DNA of 64,000 bases from the NCBI GenBank assembly GCA_977017575.1, contig CDRNVI010000070.1:124001-188000 (forward strand), in the 5' to 3' direction. Numbering within the stretch: position 1 is the first letter of the stretch; each line of letters starts with the position of its first letter. The DNA is from Paramoeba atlantica. Its lineage: Eukaryota; Discosea. Shown here piece by piece: positions 1 to 10,340 of the stretch. The position numbers and the translations under genes are program-made. Under the pieces are notes generated by a model that saw nothing but the letters and a program-made list of their open reading frames with translations, was not told the DNA's origin and searched no databases.

Positions 1-502
1 GGATGAAGAACTCTAGGTATCACGGAACAACTTCCCAGTATTGTGGGTAGACGCTTATTTTCCGCAGGAATAAAACATCAGTTTGATTAAGTGATCAGAT
101 AATATTTTTTGATGCATTATTTGTAATTTTGGGTAAAACTAATTTATTTGTGATCAAAATATTACATTCCTCAGAAGCTTTGAGATACAGGATTGAAGTT
201 TTTATAGTTTGCACGCAAACCAATTTGCTTTCTTCTGACTATGAGCTTTTATTATTGCAAGACAATCATTTTTTTTGAATTGCGTAGACTACTACGATAA
301 AAACGAAATATGCAATTTTTTATTTGCTGTTTGTGGAGGGTAAGATACCATACAACGATACGTTGCGCCTAAAGTTTTAAACTCTATGATGAGCTTATTG
401 GGCCACAATCTTTGGTTGCGTACATTGTTTTCTTAACTTTTGTTAGATTTCATTTGTTACATAGGAGTTTTAAGAGAAAGTCACTAGAACAACAATGCGC
501 CA
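1..502. other. AT-rich intergenic start of window
   Basis: No supportable gene. A short frame ending at base 16 could be the last codons of a gene lying to the left, but four codons are not evidence. The bases just before the next start codon are pyrimidine-rich, as they are before many genes here. Confidence 0.5.
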
Positions 503-1786
503 ATGACCGATACTTTGAATGTGTCCCTGTACCGATCTTTGCTTAAGCTGGCTAGATGGTTTGATCGCTACCCACTAGCGAAGGCCTTCTTAACTCCACC
601 ACCACGAAAATACTATGATTGTCATAGCGGATCGTGGATATCATATAAGACTCCGGACGCGAGAAGTTTTCTCGGTGCTGCGGGAACTCTTTGGAAGGGA
701 GATGGTTCTTACTATCTTCCTGCTAGTGATTCGTCTTCAAAGGTATCTGATGCAGCAACTCGATTTTGTAGCCTACAGTGTATGATACGACAAGGCTACA
801 GAGTTGCGAGACGTACAAAAGAAGTTCAGGATAATCATCCCCTTCTATTTGAATTGCTTAAACGTTTGGCGAAAGTAAAGGTATTTCATGATAAGTACAG
901 TGCAAAAACCACAACTCTGCAGGAATCGAAGAGTACAGTGCAACCTAGAAGATTGACTCTATCAAAATTGGAGAAGAATATAAATGTTTATCACGGCGCG
1001 TTGCTTGTAGGTCACCCAGCCAACTTAGACTGGACATCTCAAAGCATTATTTTGCTTTACGTCTCGGAGGCATCGAGAAGCGGGGGGGTTGACAACAACA
1101 ATGAAATTTGTGGCCTGTTATTAAGCTGTCCGGTAGAAAAGGAAAGCGCTCGAAAATGGTTGTGGCAGAAGCATTATAAATTGAGACGCTTATCAAGTTT
1201 AAAGAATCTTGGTGACATTCCATTATACGACGGAGGACCTATACAGAAAGATCCAGTTCTGTTACAACGTAGTACAACAAAAAGAAAATTACTGCTTAAT
1301 GCCGGAAGGTTACCTTCCGACAGTTATCAAAAGCTACTCCACACGAAAGCACAACGTCCGACGCCTACGATTTTGTTACCAGGAAACATATCTTTCACCG
1401 ATATCAGGCATGTGCAAGGTGCTACGTCCCAATCGCATAATGTTGTCTCAAGTGGAAGTCGAATAATAATGAATCAGTGTTCTTGGACAGCGTCGCAGTT
1501 GATAGAAGAGATTAAGAACAACTGGTGGATACCTCTGCACAGTGGGTCGTACGTCGAAGATCTTTTGTTTCGGGATAAAACGTTACTCTCCACGCCTAAT
1601 TGCACTTGGCACAAAGTAATGCGAGACCTAGGTGGTGATTTTGCCGATTTTTCAAGAATGAACGTATTGGATGCTCATAAAGTTACGTCTGTGGCGAATG
1701 ATCACCAGTCTTCCTGGGTTGATCTGTCTCGCATGGAATGTATGACAGATGATGCATGGTTCGTATTCGAGAATGACTGCCCATAA
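503..1786 (+). CDS. LYR-motif protein fused to an AlgH (UPF0301/DUF179) domain
   Basis: The 427-residue protein has two recognisable parts. Residues 8-22 carry a LYR motif (LYRSLLKLARWF), typical of small mitochondrial proteins that bind acyl-ACP or Fe-S assembly factors. From about residue 160 it matches the AlgH fold: GALLVGHP near 165, a LYDGGPIQ element near 243, and a W..sQLieEI..nWW stretch near 330-343. AlgH proteins are bacterial and plastid-lineage proteins of poorly known function. Start is the ATG at 503. The region between the parts (about 60-155) is basic and unassigned. Both motifs are seen directly; the fusion having one joint role in mitochondrion or plastid is inference. The frame is unbroken, so the fusion is not an obvious assembly join. 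Confidence 0.75.
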   Translation: MTDTLNVSLYRSLLKLARWFDRYPLAKAFLTPPPRKYYDCHSGSWISYKTPDARSFLGAAGTLWKGDGSYYLPASDSSSKVSDAATRFCSLQCMIRQGYRVARRTKEVQDNHPLLFELLKRLAKVKVFHDKYSAKTTTLQESKSTVQPRRLTLSKLEKNINVYHGALLVGHPANLDWTSQSIILLYVSEASRSGGVDNNNEICGLLLSCPVEKESARKWLWQKHYKLRRLSSLKNLGDIPLYDGGPIQKDPVLLQRSTTKRKLLLNAGRLPSDSYQKLLHTKAQRPTPTILLPGNISFTDIRHVQGATSQSHNVVSSGSRIIMNQCSWTASQLIEEIKNNWWIPLHSGSYVEDLLFRDKTLLSTPNCTWHKVMRDLGGDFADFSRMNVLDAHKVTSVANDHQSSWVDLSRMECMTDDAWFVFENDCP

Positions 1787-1831
1787 ACGTTTATCCTGGA
1801 TCACGAGCCGTAGTGGTGAGGGGGGTTAGGT

Positions 1832-1853
1832 GTTACTGACAATGGTCAGTAAC
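1832..1853. repeat. Perfect 9-bp inverted repeat after the AlgH gene
   Basis: GTTACTGAC at 1832-1840 and GTCAGTAAC at 1845-1853 are exact reverse complements with a 4-base loop, 46 bases after the stop codon. It may form a hairpin in the 3' end of the transcript. A third partial copy (gttactgac) follows near 1862. Confidence 0.6.
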
Positions 1854-2140
1854 TACAACGGTGTTACTGACAAATAGTCATCGTTTAGCTGGGGTAGGGG
1901 TTAGGGGATGACATCGGTTTACTCTCCCCCAGGTGGGGGGGTGGAAAATCATCGCCGCGGCATACTCTAACACTTTCCTGCGCTCGATTTTGAAAAGTAA
2001 AAAATGCGAAAAAAAAATTCGCGACGTATGCCCCCCCCCGGACCCCCACATGGCCCCCCCCAATGGACCCCCCATTTTTTTGATTTTTTTTTTCAGTTTT
2101 GGACCACCGGAGCCCCCTTCTATATTTTTGTCTATTACCG

Positions 2141-2950
2141 CCCTAGTTATCTGTCACCCCCCACCCCCTCCTAGTTCTCTGTCGCTTTTCGGCCCTTCGA
2201 ATAGTGTTTTTCGTCGACCACACCCCCTAGTTATCTGTCGCTTTTTAAAAAAAAATTATATTTTTTTTTAGGCGAATGGACTTGCGTGGTGTTCTACGGA
2301 CGAAATAATAATAGAAATAATAATAGCCCCGTCGTTATCCCCTCCATCATCCCCTTCACTACCGTCTTCGCTGTCCCCTTTATCTTCCCTTTCTCAGCCA
2401 CCTATCGGCCCGCTTTCGTCTTGGACTAAATTTTCTGGAATGTGCAGACTGTGCTACTTATTATGGGACGAGTCAAATTTCCTTCTCAAGTCTCACATAG
2501 CACTCGCATATTTGCGTGCTTGTAGTACTCTCTAGTACTATGCACACCACTACGTTCTAATTCATGTGCGGCGCCATATTATTGTGATTTATGCCAGTTT
2601 CAATGGGTACGCGTCAAATTTTCTCAAATTTTCAATGATAATAAAGAAATTTAAATTTATAAAGAAATTTAAAGATCGTCTATGTGAACATTTGAAACTT
2701 GGGCTTCTTTTAACCCGTAGACGCATGTCTTCAGCTTATACTACCCCATTTTTCTACCCCATTGGGGTAGAAAGGAATCTTCTTAGGCAATAAAGATACC
2801 GTGTCTGTATCATTTTGCTCCCTCGCTTTTTTTGGCGACGGACCCCCCTAGATATCTGTCGCACTTTGACCCCCCTAGTTATCTGTCGCACCCCTACCCC
2901 CCTACTTATCTGTCACCTTTTCTCGAAAAGTAGCGACAGATAACTAGGGG
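2141..2950. repeat. Dispersed 17-bp motif family CCCCTAGTTATCTGTCGC
   Basis: Six direct copies, exact or with one or two changes, lie at about 2141-2156, 2169-2185, 2224-2241, 2846-2862, 2872-2889 and 2898-2915. One inverted copy lies at 2933-2950, so the last direct copy and the inverted one form a hairpin arm pair. Copies are separated by C-rich or T/A-rich spacers. No gene overlaps them. They could be protein-binding sites or decayed ends of a mobile element. Confidence 0.75.
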
Positions 2951-2989
2951 AGTACAGTATATTACTGTGTTTCTCTTTATAAACCCCCC

Positions 2990-3758
2990 ACAGCGAATAA
3001 GTCACCCCCCTCTTTTTTTTGTACAACGAGGCTTAGGGGGGTTGCGGCACCACTTTTTCGTTCAAAATTTTGAGATCTGCACGTTCCCACTGTTTTTAGA
3101 CCTCTTCACAGATAACAAATTAAAACTCATTTTTTTGATGACGCTTTTACATAGTCATGCCAATATTACCCGAAAAATCTCATGTTCCTCGACCAGGGGG
3201 GGAGAAGGGGGTCAACATGAAAATGGTGTCACAGATCTTCGCTAGGGGAACGAGATCTCTCGTTTGCAACAGAAATGATCAAAAACAGATAACAAACATT
3301 CAATTTGTCACGTGGTGGAATATTTGTCTTTGATTGGTTCTTTCTTGAAACGGTGATAAATCACCTTTTTTAAGCTGTCCCCTTTAGTTTTTGCTTGAAG
3401 GGGCCTAAGGGGGTTAAGATATCATTTTCTCGTTCAAAATTCTGAGATCTACACGTTCCCACCATTTTTAGATCATTTTAGAAACTGAAAAAGAAAATTG
3501 TTTTTAGGTTCTATTTTTTTGCATCGTCATACCACACTAATTTAAGAAAGCAAACACTCCGCGGCCAGGGGGCACAACTGGGTCAATATTAAAAAATAAC
3601 GGCAAAGATCTTTGCTAGGAGAACGAGATCTCTCGTTCGCAACAAAAATCAGCAAAAACGGACAAAAATAATTGAATTTCTCATGGGAGGAGAAGTTTAT
3701 TTTGTTAAAGTGTGAGAAATTGGTCTCTTGAAAAATGTGAAGAAAGTGATAATCCATC
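2990..3758. repeat. Diverged tandem duplication, unit about 370 bp
   Basis: A unit beginning near 3029 (gcttaggggggtt, then ttcgttcaaaat, gagatct, cacgttcccac) is repeated from about 3403 with the same order of landmarks. Further shared blocks are the CCagGGGG stretch, the cgagatctctcgtt block (about 3249 and 3623) and the cttgaaa end. The copies differ by many substitutions and small gaps, so the duplication is old. Neither copy codes for anything visible. Confidence 0.7.
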
Positions 3759-4038
3759 TATCGGATGCACGCATTTGAGAGCCTTGGTTCCATGCTATAA
3801 CACGCAAAGTCTTTGTGTTGGGAACAGCAAAATGCAACAAAAACGAGCTCAAACGGACGCTTGGCTGAAAAGTTAGAGGCGGGTGACTTTTCGCTGTGGG
3901 GGGTTTATTTTCACTGTTATTGTTCACTTTTTTTTCAATAATCGAGGGTAGAGCGGTAGTTATGCACCCCCCGCAATGTGCGTTATTTTATAGGTTGTGA
4001 TTAGCTCATACTTGGGATATAAATCATTTATTTTCCTT

Positions 4039-6207
4039 ATGGGCTACGATGAACTCGATAGGGAAGAATTTGATCCATACAGCTTCTTGGAGAGCTGCGT
4101 GGGCGACGCTAGCCGCTTAACTCTTGACAATGTGCATAATGAGATGCTAGAAATTACAAGATGCACACAACCGGATATTAAAACGCTTTTGTCTAAAATT
4201 TCTAATCTCGTAAAAGAAACCGAACTAGAAGGGTGGCAGAAAGGACTAGATAGAACTGCGACTACATTGCAGGCTCAAAACATTGAACTTTCTGAATGCT
4301 GCAAATCTATACAACACGAAGCCCAGAGTGTTGCGAACGATTTATTGCCTTACGTATCAGCAAAGAAAAATCTTGTGCACAGCATCCAACTGCTGCAAGA
4401 GTGGATAAAATTAAGAGAAGGAGTTGGAGCTTTGAGATTCGCACTCAATTGCCATAATGGCGAAGAAATTTGTACTTTTGCGATACTTTGCGAAGAAACA
4501 AGTAAATCCCTTGATTACGCGTCTAGTCCAGCTAAACTGAAGTGTCTGCTGGACGAATATCGTGGTTTAAGACCGTATATTGACACTTTTGCTTGCAGTA
4601 CGTTTGGGAAATGTATTGAAGGTCCCTCACTAGAATCACATTCCACATTGCAGGAACTTCGTACAGTTATTACTATGGTATCTACATTAGATTCCAGTTG
4701 TTTGCCCATCATAATAGCTCAGTTTGTAAATAGTCAGGTGGCCAAGCAGGCAGCTGATCTCAGTCGCACGAAACAGCTATCATCAATTTTTACTTTGGAA
4801 CGTCACTACGCGTGGATCAGAAAGTTTTTCGCCGATTATCAGCGCAAGTTCTCCGATCTATTCCCTGCGTCATGGAGATTACCCGAAAGAGTGTTGAATG
4901 AAGTACTCCAAGAGATACGAGAGGTCGCTTTGAGTGCTTTGACCCCTGAGAATATATCTAGACCTGATATCCTGAAGAGAGTGTATTCCAAGGCCAAAAC
5001 GTTCGAACTAGAGGTGGAAAAGTGGCTAATGGAGAATACATTCCCCTCCAGGTTCAAAGAAGAGTACGTTGCTATTGGAAAGTATAACGAAACACACATC
5101 CCTGACTGTCCTAATCTTCCGAATATCTCAGGATTTCTTACAGACATTTTTGAAGGTTATCTTCAAGGGCTCATTAGCGACGCGAAATATAAATTTGAAG
5201 AACATTTTGCAGCAATTAGTGCTTCGAAAGAAATCGCTGAAAAGTCGGATCCGAGTTCAGGGTGCTTATCTTTTGCTCTGGATACCTTTAATTTAATTAA
5301 TGTCCAATTGCAGTCATTCGTTGAATTGTCTGATTCACATGTATTGACTTCTTTAGCGTCCATATGGGAGAATGCAATCGTACAATGCTCGAACATAATG
5401 AGGGACAATCTTCTAGAAAGTACAGAGAGGAGAAGTCTAAGAAATTGGGTCGTTATCATGAACACAACTAGTGAATGTCGGAATTTGACCTTTGCACTCT
5501 GTAAAAAACTTGAAAAGTTCACGATAGACATTGACCGAACCTTTTCTAACGCGCAAAAATCCCTAAATGAAGTTTTGGACCGTGGCATAGAGCACGTTTT
5601 AGTTTTGTTGGACGCAACACTAGCACACGCATTGCGTATGTTTCGACAACAGAATTGGAACCGAGTAGCGTTTCCTGAATGTGTCCCGCAAGGCACCTCG
5701 TACATTGACCTTCTTATGGTTGAGGTGAACAAGTTACTCGAGCAAATCAGAACGTGTAATTTAACACTTTTTACCAAGGTGTGTCACGTGTTCGTTGAGC
5801 GGATGTTTGTACTTCTACGTGAGTCTCTTTTAAAAGTTAAACGTGTTTCATCTGATGGAGCCATGCAAATTCGAATTGACCTCCAGTCCCTTTTAAATAA
5901 ATTGGGCGATTTGTTTCAGAACCATCTAGCTTATCGTAAAGACACTCTGGAAACTAATTCTGAGACGAAAACACAGTTGGCGCGGAAGGAATTTGCGGCG
6001 CTTGATATTTTACTTAAACTTGCAACTGTTCCATCAACAGAAATTTTGAGTCTTTATGCTTTTGCGAACGAAAACAGCCAAATTACCCTGCCAGAATTTA
6101 TCACCCTTTTGAAAATGCGTGGTTTTTGCGAACTAGATAGAGAGGACATCTTGCGTCGATTAATCTCGGACAACAGTCTGCACAGTGGAAATTCAATACC
6201 AGATTGA
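4039..6207 (+). CDS. VPS53: Vps53, subunit of the GARP/EARP tethering complexes
   Basis: The 722-residue protein matches Vps53, which with Vps51, Vps52 and Vps54 (or Vps50) tethers endosome-derived vesicles at the trans-Golgi or recycling endosomes. The N-terminus has the family opening (FDPYSFLESC then a helical coiled region). The key block is near residues 245-285: RHYAWIRKFFADY followed by FPASWRLPER, matching the Vps53 pattern (R)RYAW(I/L)KR...FP..W...ER. The ATG at 4039 starts the protein; the in-frame GTG at 3997 would add 14 residues absent from the family. It is somewhat shorter than animal and plant Vps53 (about 800). No membrane segments are seen, as expected for a peripheral complex subunit. 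Confidence 0.85.
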   Translation: MGYDELDREEFDPYSFLESCVGDASRLTLDNVHNEMLEITRCTQPDIKTLLSKISNLVKETELEGWQKGLDRTATTLQAQNIELSECCKSIQHEAQSVANDLLPYVSAKKNLVHSIQLLQEWIKLREGVGALRFALNCHNGEEICTFAILCEETSKSLDYASSPAKLKCLLDEYRGLRPYIDTFACSTFGKCIEGPSLESHSTLQELRTVITMVSTLDSSCLPIIIAQFVNSQVAKQAADLSRTKQLSSIFTLERHYAWIRKFFADYQRKFSDLFPASWRLPERVLNEVLQEIREVALSALTPENISRPDILKRVYSKAKTFELEVEKWLMENTFPSRFKEEYVAIGKYNETHIPDCPNLPNISGFLTDIFEGYLQGLISDAKYKFEEHFAAISASKEIAEKSDPSSGCLSFALDTFNLINVQLQSFVELSDSHVLTSLASIWENAIVQCSNIMRDNLLESTERRSLRNWVVIMNTTSECRNLTFALCKKLEKFTIDIDRTFSNAQKSLNEVLDRGIEHVLVLLDATLAHALRMFRQQNWNRVAFPECVPQGTSYIDLLMVEVNKLLEQIRTCNLTLFTKVCHVFVERMFVLLRESLLKVKRVSSDGAMQIRIDLQSLLNKLGDLFQNHLAYRKDTLETNSETKTQLARKEFAALDILLKLATVPSTEILSLYAFANENSQITLPEFITLLKMRGFCELDREDILRRLISDNSLHSGNSIPD

Positions 6208-6802
6208 CTGCGTGTATACTTCTGTGTACTTCTGTAGGTGGGTTGGTTACTTGGTTATGTAGTTGGTTCTTGAACCTCCTTCATTCAGGCAGGTAAAAAC
6301 TGTTTTTTCGACTCGCCGAACAGAAGGGAGGAAGTGTATCGCGGGGTGAACTTTTAGAAACTTTTTTTCCAGGTTCTCCCACCCAGAGTCACCCCTCTTA
6401 TTATACCTACTAGGTAGTGGGCATGGGCTTGGGTATACTATCCTGGAACATGGTTTAGTTTCATCATCTTTTCCAAGATTGAGATTGAGGAAAAAGTGCA
6501 ACTCTGACGAGAGAAAGACAACCAGTGTCGTGCATAAATAAGTGTCATACATCGGTAAGTACTGTTACTATAGGTACTGTTAATCAAAAAGATGCAAGAA
6601 TTCTCAGTCAAAAAATGTTTAATAATTGAGGAGATTGAGCAAATTCAACGATAAAAAGCACGTCGCATGTATTGAAGACACGCCGGTACGCACCAATATA
6701 TTAAAATTACGTTGAAAGTGATAATATGGATGTCACGGTTAGATTGCCTACTCTTGAGCAACAGTTTTTTATCAAGTATTACACGTGGTCCATTTTCATG
6801 AA
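6208..6802. other. Intergenic region, no gene seen
   Basis: About 600 bases of AT-rich DNA with a few short direct repeats (ggttacttggttatgtagttggtt near 6241). No coding pattern or RNA gene was recognised on either strand. Confidence 0.5.
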
Positions 6803-8269
6803 ATGGGTGAAGAAACTGCATTTCAGTCTACATATCTCTCCCCAGATGAAGCAAACTTCACTATCGATGAAGCGGTCGAGCGTGTTGGATTTGGTTTATA
6901 TCAATGGCGATTACTCGTTTTGTGTGGCACAGCATTCATAGCCGATGCCATGGAAATTGTAATGTTAGCATTCATTGTCAATGTACTACAGAAGGAGTTA
7001 CACTGCAGCAGTTTCGTGATATCCATCGTGGCCTCAGCAGTTTTTGTGGGAATGTTTTTCGGATCCACCGTTCTTGGTCCGGTATCTGACGCGATCGGGA
7101 GACGCAAATCCTTTGCAATATGCATGGCCTTTACAGGCCTAGCGGGTCTTTTGAGTGCTGCGAGTCAGAATGTATGGATGTTCCTTGTCACCCGTGCTCT
7201 GGTAGGGGTCGGCGTTGGTGGACTTCATATCAGTGTGACACTATTTACAGACTTTCTACCGACGCGTCATCGTGCGCTACAGAACACCTTGCTGCAGGTT
7301 TTCTGGGCACTGGGCGTTGTGATTCAAACCTGTCTTGCGTGGGCGATGCGTGATGTCTCATGGAGATGGTACGTGGTGGTAAGCGCCTTCCCAGCTTTTA
7401 TTAGTGGTGCCACGTATTTTCTTATACCAGAAAGCCCACTATACTTACTCATACATGGACGCAAGCGTGAGGCGGTTGCAATCTTGCGCGCCGTTGCGCA
7501 AGTAAACGGTACCATTGCGAATCTTCCACATTCTTTTGATATTCACGTTCCACCGTCAATCGCCGCAAAGGATTCGTTTTATACAAGAGTCAAGTCAATG
7601 GTAGGGACTAAATCATTGCGTCGGCTCACACTTTGCTTACTTCTTGTTTGGTTCGTAGGATCATTTGTTTACTGCGGTTCCGTGTTTTTAACAGCACAGT
7701 TAACGTACGGTGATTGGAATCAATATTTAGCCATGTTTATTGTTTCTCTTGCGGAGCTCCCAGGAAAGCTACTATCCTATTGGTTTTTCGTCTATTGTGG
7801 CCGGCGTCACGGAATGACGGCTTCTTCCGCGCTAACTGCGCTCTCTCTTGTGTTTGTTGCCCTGCAAGAACATCTTCCCGCTTGGTGTGTCCTGGTTGCA
7901 ATGGTCATCTATCGTTTAGGTATTGCAGTGTTTCTCACGATGGCGGCACTCTACACGCCAGAAGCGTTCCCAACAGCCGTGCGCTCCACAGGATTCGGAA
8001 TCACGACTGCAGGAAGTCGTATCGCAGGAATGCTTACCCCATTTATTGCTTTGAAAATAAATTCAATCAGTCCCGCACTGTCGAGCTCACTGTACGCTGT
8101 GGTGACGATGCTTGGTCTTGTAGCGGCCTTTCTTTTGCCATTCGACACCTCAAAGATGAGTTTAGCGCACGACGGAACGGGCAGGGATACGGCGTCTGAG
8201 ATGAAGTTGTCGGAGTCAGAAGCGAACTCGAAGTACGTGACCTTAGAGAACACGATTTCGGTTTTATGA
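6803..8269 (+). CDS. MFS transporter, SV2/SVOP-like (paralog 1 of 4)
   Basis: A 488-residue, about 12-segment membrane protein of the major facilitator superfamily. The loop between helices 2 and 3 holds the MFS signature (GPVSDAIGRRKS). The second half has YTPEAFPTAVRSTGFG and a RIAGMLTPF helix, typical of SV2-related (SVOP) carriers within the sugar-transporter-like group. The substrate cannot be read from sequence; relatives carry organic ions, sugars or nicotinate-like compounds. Start is the ATG at 6803; the in-frame GTG at 6785 is less likely. It heads a block of four paralogs in the same direction and is most like its neighbour at 8564. The short C-terminal tail is acidic and serine-rich. 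Confidence 0.85.
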   Translation: MGEETAFQSTYLSPDEANFTIDEAVERVGFGLYQWRLLVLCGTAFIADAMEIVMLAFIVNVLQKELHCSSFVISIVASAVFVGMFFGSTVLGPVSDAIGRRKSFAICMAFTGLAGLLSAASQNVWMFLVTRALVGVGVGGLHISVTLFTDFLPTRHRALQNTLLQVFWALGVVIQTCLAWAMRDVSWRWYVVVSAFPAFISGATYFLIPESPLYLLIHGRKREAVAILRAVAQVNGTIANLPHSFDIHVPPSIAAKDSFYTRVKSMVGTKSLRRLTLCLLLVWFVGSFVYCGSVFLTAQLTYGDWNQYLAMFIVSLAELPGKLLSYWFFVYCGRRHGMTASSALTALSLVFVALQEHLPAWCVLVAMVIYRLGIAVFLTMAALYTPEAFPTAVRSTGFGITTAGSRIAGMLTPFIALKINSISPALSSSLYAVVTMLGLVAAFLLPFDTSKMSLAHDGTGRDTASEMKLSESEANSKYVTLENTISVL

Positions 8270-8563
8270 TAGTAGTACATGCAGTATTATCTATGTTGTG
8301 TGCATTCTCTTTTACATAATGCACCTAGGATCACCTTATACATCTACATTTAGCCGTTCTTAGTTTTCGAACCTTTTTTAGTTTTCTACAGTATATCTAA
8401 TCCTTAGTTTTTTGAACCTTTTTCCAACTGAGCGACGGACAGCAGTACGTTTGTACTGAGTTTGTACTTTTGAAGTATGGCGCAAGTTTTTTTTTGTATC
8501 TTTTTATAATCTCGCGTTTTTTTGCATACAACGTACGAGCATGATATTAGAACCATCTTGTAC

Positions 8564-9928
8564 ATGATGGAAACGTGTGACATTGAACATGGGAGTACGG
8601 ACACCCCGGAGCTTCCGCTTAACGAAGTAATTGAACGTGCAGGACTGGGTCTCTTTCAGTGGCGCTTATTATTTTTATGCGGTACTGCTTTTGTTGCCGA
8701 TGCAATGGAAATTGTTATGATGGCTTTTATCATACGAATTCTAGTGAAAGAGTTTTCTTGCAGTCATTTCACAGTATCTATAGTCGCAGCAGCTGCGTTT
8801 GTTGGTATGTTTTTTGGTTCGACAGTACTTGGGTCTGTATCAGACGTTGTTGGTAGGCGAAAGTCACTTGCGATATGTATGGCTTTTACAGGAGTTGCTG
8901 GTGTTCTAAGCGCGGTCAGTCCAAATGTTTGGGTATTTTTACTTTTTCGTGTTCTCGTTGGAGTTGGAGTCGGTGGACTGCATATCAGTATTACTCTGTT
9001 TACAGAGTTTCTTCCACGTAAGCATCGGGCTTTGATGCTTACGCTTATTCAGACCTTTTGGGCGATCGGTACTATCATGCAGTGCGGGATAGCATGGGCA
9101 ATGCAGGACGTCTCTTGGCGGTGGTACGTGGCAGTGAGTGCGCTTCCGTCGTTTTTTAGTGGTCTTACTTACTTTGCTGTTCCCGAGAGTCCGATATTTC
9201 TACATGTTAATGGTTTCCACAGGGAGGCACTGGCATTGCTTTGTCGCGTTGCAGCGGTGAATAAGTCAAGGTCGAATCTTCCGGAGTGTTTTACATTGAC
9301 AAAACAAACACAACATTCAACGGTTGGGTTCCGCGAAAGAATTTCTCTGCTTTCGAAGGAGGGTACACGCAGATTAGTCGGGTGCCTCTCTTTCATATGG
9401 TTTAGCGGATCTTTCGTCTATTATGGCTCAGTTTTTTTGACTGCGCTTCTGAGTTATGGACACTATAATCCCTACGTTGCTATGATGATTATTACTATTT
9501 CCGAATTTCCAGGAAAAATAGGGACGTATCTTTGCGCAGAATACATGGGGCGGCGTTCAGCTCTGATTGCGTCTTCGTGCGTCACAGCATTGAGTCTCTG
9601 TCTTTTGGGTGCTCAAGTACACTTGCCGCTGTGGCTCGTAGTTACCAGTATGGCTATCTATCGTCTTGCCATCTCAATATTCATTACTGTTACATGCATT
9701 TATTGCCCTGAAGCTTTTCCAGCTGATATCCGCTCAACAGGTTTCGGTTTTTCGATTGCCTTCGGTAGAGTTGCTGGAATGCTAACCCCTTTCGTTGCTA
9801 TTTTAGTAACGAATATTAACGTCTCGCTTAGCGCATCACTTTATGCCGTGGTCATGTGCATAGGACTTGGTTTCGCAATAGCTCTGCCCTTTGACACGAC
9901 TGAAATGTCTCTGACTAGAGTATCTTAA
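8564..9928 (+). CDS. MFS transporter, SV2/SVOP-like (paralog 2 of 4)
   Basis: A 454-residue MFS carrier closely related to paralog 1: both share GLxQWRLLxLCGTAF, ADAMEIVM and VGVGVGGLHIS. The helix 2-3 signature (GSVSDVVGRRKS) is intact. The end-block reads YCPEAFPADIRSTGFG, where the usual TPE is CPE and PT is PA, so the substrate path may differ. Two ATGs, at 8564 and 8567, could start it; an in-frame TTG upstream is rejected. The C-terminal tail ends about 30 residues earlier than in paralog 1. Plasma membrane or vacuolar location cannot be decided. Confidence 0.85.
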   Translation: MMETCDIEHGSTDTPELPLNEVIERAGLGLFQWRLLFLCGTAFVADAMEIVMMAFIIRILVKEFSCSHFTVSIVAAAAFVGMFFGSTVLGSVSDVVGRRKSLAICMAFTGVAGVLSAVSPNVWVFLLFRVLVGVGVGGLHISITLFTEFLPRKHRALMLTLIQTFWAIGTIMQCGIAWAMQDVSWRWYVAVSALPSFFSGLTYFAVPESPIFLHVNGFHREALALLCRVAAVNKSRSNLPECFTLTKQTQHSTVGFRERISLLSKEGTRRLVGCLSFIWFSGSFVYYGSVFLTALLSYGHYNPYVAMMIITISEFPGKIGTYLCAEYMGRRSALIASSCVTALSLCLLGAQVHLPLWLVVTSMAIYRLAISIFITVTCIYCPEAFPADIRSTGFGFSIAFGRVAGMLTPFVAILVTNINVSLSASLYAVVMCIGLGFAIALPFDTTEMSLTRVS

Positions 9929-10340
9929 TTATCGGAGTAGAGAAACAGAATTTAGTCCTTTAAACACGAAATATTATGGAGTTTCGGTTTCTTTCTTAGG
10001 ACGCTTATTATACTGTACCCCTCCGTGCAGGTTCCCCCCTTAATAGGCTCTATTTTTTCGAGAACCGGTGAATTCTCGCATGGTACTCCATTATTGCCCT
10101 CTCACCTTTATAGGTTCACTTGGGCAAAAGCGAGGCTAATCTAAACCGGGGTACCTCATATTAGGAGAGGAAAAAACTTACTTCAAAGTTGTTTAGCTCG
10201 AACGACAGCGAAACAAACACTTATCGTATTGTTCTTAAGAAACAATTTATCTTCCATCGTTTCCCCCTTCCGATTGCACTTTATCTTTTCCATTCCTTCC
10301 TTCAGCTCCCCATTATTTTATTTTAAACCAAAACCCTGCA
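9929..10340. other. Intergenic region, no gene seen
   Basis: About 410 bases, T/C-rich towards the 3' side, between MFS paralogs 2 and 3. No coding pattern or RNA gene was recognised. Confidence 0.5.

Larger units (their letters stand above)
1787..4038. other. Repeat-rich intergenic region with G- and C-runs
   Basis: A 2.2 kb gap without a supportable gene. It holds long homopolymer runs (G runs 1810-1940, C runs 2030-2240 and 2840-2915, G runs 2945-3220), a short motif family and a degenerate tandem duplication (listed separately). An open stretch around 2319-2535 includes a Cys-x2-Cys and a later Lys-Ser-His, faintly like a BED finger, but nothing supports it as a gene. Confidence 0.5.

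Noticed and set aside
2-16. C-terminal DEEL-like end of an upstream gene
   Set aside because: Only four codons are visible; no way to judge.
2319-2535. Open stretch with a BED-finger-like C-x2-C and K-S-H
   Set aside because: Too short, no start codon and no other transposase part nearby.
3997-4038. Longer VPS53 starting at GTG
   Set aside because: The extra residues are hydrophobic and absent from the family; ATG at 4039 leads directly to the conserved start.
5163-5777. 204-codon open frame on the minus strand
   Set aside because: Lies wholly within VPS53, without any family feature.
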